From Sperchopsis tessellata (lineage: Eukaryota; Arthropoda; Insecta; Coleoptera; Hydrophilidae), in contig JAWQRN010000133.1 in the NCBI GenBank assembly GCA_033557685.1, positions 1 to 36,807 on the forward strand: DNA of 36,807 bases, read 5' to 3'. A model generated the notes under the pieces. The model worked only from the letters and a program-made list of their open reading frames with translations, did no database searches and had not been told where the DNA came from. Shown one piece after another: positions 35,562-36,807 of the stretch. The translations under genes were made by a program, and so were the position numbers. Positions within the stretch are counted from its first letter, which is position 1. Each line of letters begins with the position of its first letter.

Positions 35562-36768
35562 CTATAATCAAAATAACAATCTTTACTATTCACACAATAC
35601 AAATAGTTAAAGCACATGCAATAATGAAAGTTTATAGCAAAAAAGACTCAAAATACTGTATTGACATTGGATATATGCAAAAACTTTTACATATAATTAT
35701 GCTTTCTTAAGTTTGGGTTTATTTTTGAAAGAATTTTTTTTTTTGATTTTGTATATCTAATTGTATTCTTTAAATTAGCCCAGCAGTAAACAACCTTAAG
35801 TTTCTAGCTACTTCCGATCTAGGACAATCTCAAAAATGTAACTTGGGTAGAAATAGTAATAACCAGAAAGAAGATAAGTAAGGTCAAAAGACGAAAACAA
35901 ATTATTCAAAATAGATCTAGTTGAAATACAAATGGTATATTTACTCAGTTAAATGGAATTATACTCCCTATTTTGGAATAAATTAACCTTGGGTGATTGA
36001 AATAGTAAAAAAATACCATATGTAATCAGAAAATGTATGAATAAATAAGCTAAACATTTTCCTCAATTTTTGGGGGTGACACAATTTAATTTAATAACTT
36101 TAATGTAGTTCTACTTGACCCAGAGACTTTTATGGATATACATAGATGTATTAGAAATAAACAAAATATTGACAATGTTTCTTCTCAAACTTGTCCTTAT
36201 TTGTCACACTTAAAAAGCATTTCACAACAGTGGGAACCAGAACACTGACTATAAATAGAGCAGGTGCTATATGGGTAAATTTTCATATCGATTTTATATT
36301 AAATTAAAAAAAAAATTTATTTGATAAATATACTTCTTAGGCAGTACTTTAAACCAGCCTTCTTATGAACTACCGACGATAACACAATATGATCTTCGAA
36401 CAACAGGCTGTGACAGACATACATAGATATGAATGAACCCTAGATGACCAGCTAAGATATAGAAAATGCGCTTCTGAACGACTGCGAGATGCACAGCAAT
36501 GAATAATGAATGAATCATTCATGAACGATTCATCTAAAATGAATGATTAATGGGAACTAATTCACTAATGCAGCATAATTCCCATCGCTATTATACAATG
36601 GATTTTTCTCCACCCTCCAATGAACATTCAGAACTAGAGAGGTATCCTGCATAGAATAAATTTATAATAATAATACACATGAATCAAGTGATTTTTAAAA
36701 TGATTTTCAATTTTATAATGAAAACCAGCTGTAAATTAAATGTAATAGACTTCCACGGTTAGTATCTG
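35562..36768 (-). other. eEF1gamma: eEF1-gamma intron (or upstream intronic sequence)
   Basis: It begins with the splice acceptor of the last exon. No further eEF1-gamma exon is seen up to the window edge, so the intron is at least 1.2 kb. Around 36500-36550 there is a cluster of ATGAATGATTCAT-type palindromic repeats. Confidence 0.7.
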
Positions 36769-36807
36769 TATGAATGTTGTTTCCGGGTGGAAACCGTGTA
36801 GAGGCTC
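36769..36807 (-). mobile_element. Penelope-like tail, cut by the window edge
   Basis: All 39 bases are identical to 20826-20864, the tail end of the Penelope-like insertion in the Tc1-like element, including the GTTTCC/GGAAAC hairpin (36779-36794). The body of this copy must continue to the right of the window, inside eEF1-gamma. Confidence 0.75.

Noticed and set aside
35480..35710. Plus-strand ORF opposite the eEF1-gamma exon
   Set aside because: Antisense shadow of the conserved exon and its intron border.
1..36807. tRNA genes, rRNA, CRISPR arrays, bacterial operons
   Set aside because: No cloverleaf with matching A and B boxes, no rRNA-like conserved blocks and no regularly spaced repeats were seen by eye; the gene structure is eukaryotic.

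Overview
This window is AT-rich nuclear DNA from an animal, most likely an insect. The evidence is split exons with GT..AG borders, insect-type host genes, and a dense, decayed load of Penelope-like, jockey/CR1-like non-LTR, BEL/Pao-like, mariner, Tc1 and hAT sequences. I cannot name the species; a beetle-like or similar TE-rich insect is only a guess. There is no sign of prokaryotic, organellar or CRISPR content.

Two host genes are visible. On the + strand, four exons (553-857, 9367-9533, 10772-10946, 11121-11294) join in one frame and encode 272 residues: the second half of a BTB domain, a BACK domain and a stop. They match the insect 'serine-enriched protein' (Drosophila gprs). Its 5' exons lie upstream of the window. 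On the - strand near the right edge, 35281-35561 is the last coding exon of elongation factor 1-gamma, and the rest of that gene lies beyond base 36807. The two genes converge across about 24 kb without a recognisable host exon.

Layout: gprs intron 1 (858-9366) holds a broken Penelope-like element with reverse transcriptase and GIY-YIG parts (about 1840-3360), a jockey/CR1-like fragment on the - strand (3363-4470), and a large inverted repeat (about 5680-8532) whose two arms carry an LTR-like segment plus the start of the same unrecognised ORF, with BEL/Pao-like gag and protease remnants between them. Intron 2 holds a mariner relic. Downstream of gprs come a long non-LTR relic (12770-14760), a head-to-head pair of Penelope-like fragments (18640-19745), a hAT MITE (20039-20219), and a Tc1-like element (20730-23620) that has itself been invaded by a Penelope-like fragment and a non-LTR element. 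Further right are a TA-flanked MITE (28219-28372), a jockey fragment (30650-31560), a nearly full-length mariner (31602-32846), another non-LTR relic, and a fold-back Penelope-like tail (33800-34050).

The most interesting signal is that three separate Penelope-like tails (20873-20913, 33907-33992 in both orientations, 18686-18717) keep a layout resembling a hammerhead ribozyme core. That fits known biology of Penelope-like elements but is degenerate here. The second is the unrecognised ORF next to the LTR-like repeat, present in two inverted copies. I found no coherent new multi-gene system.
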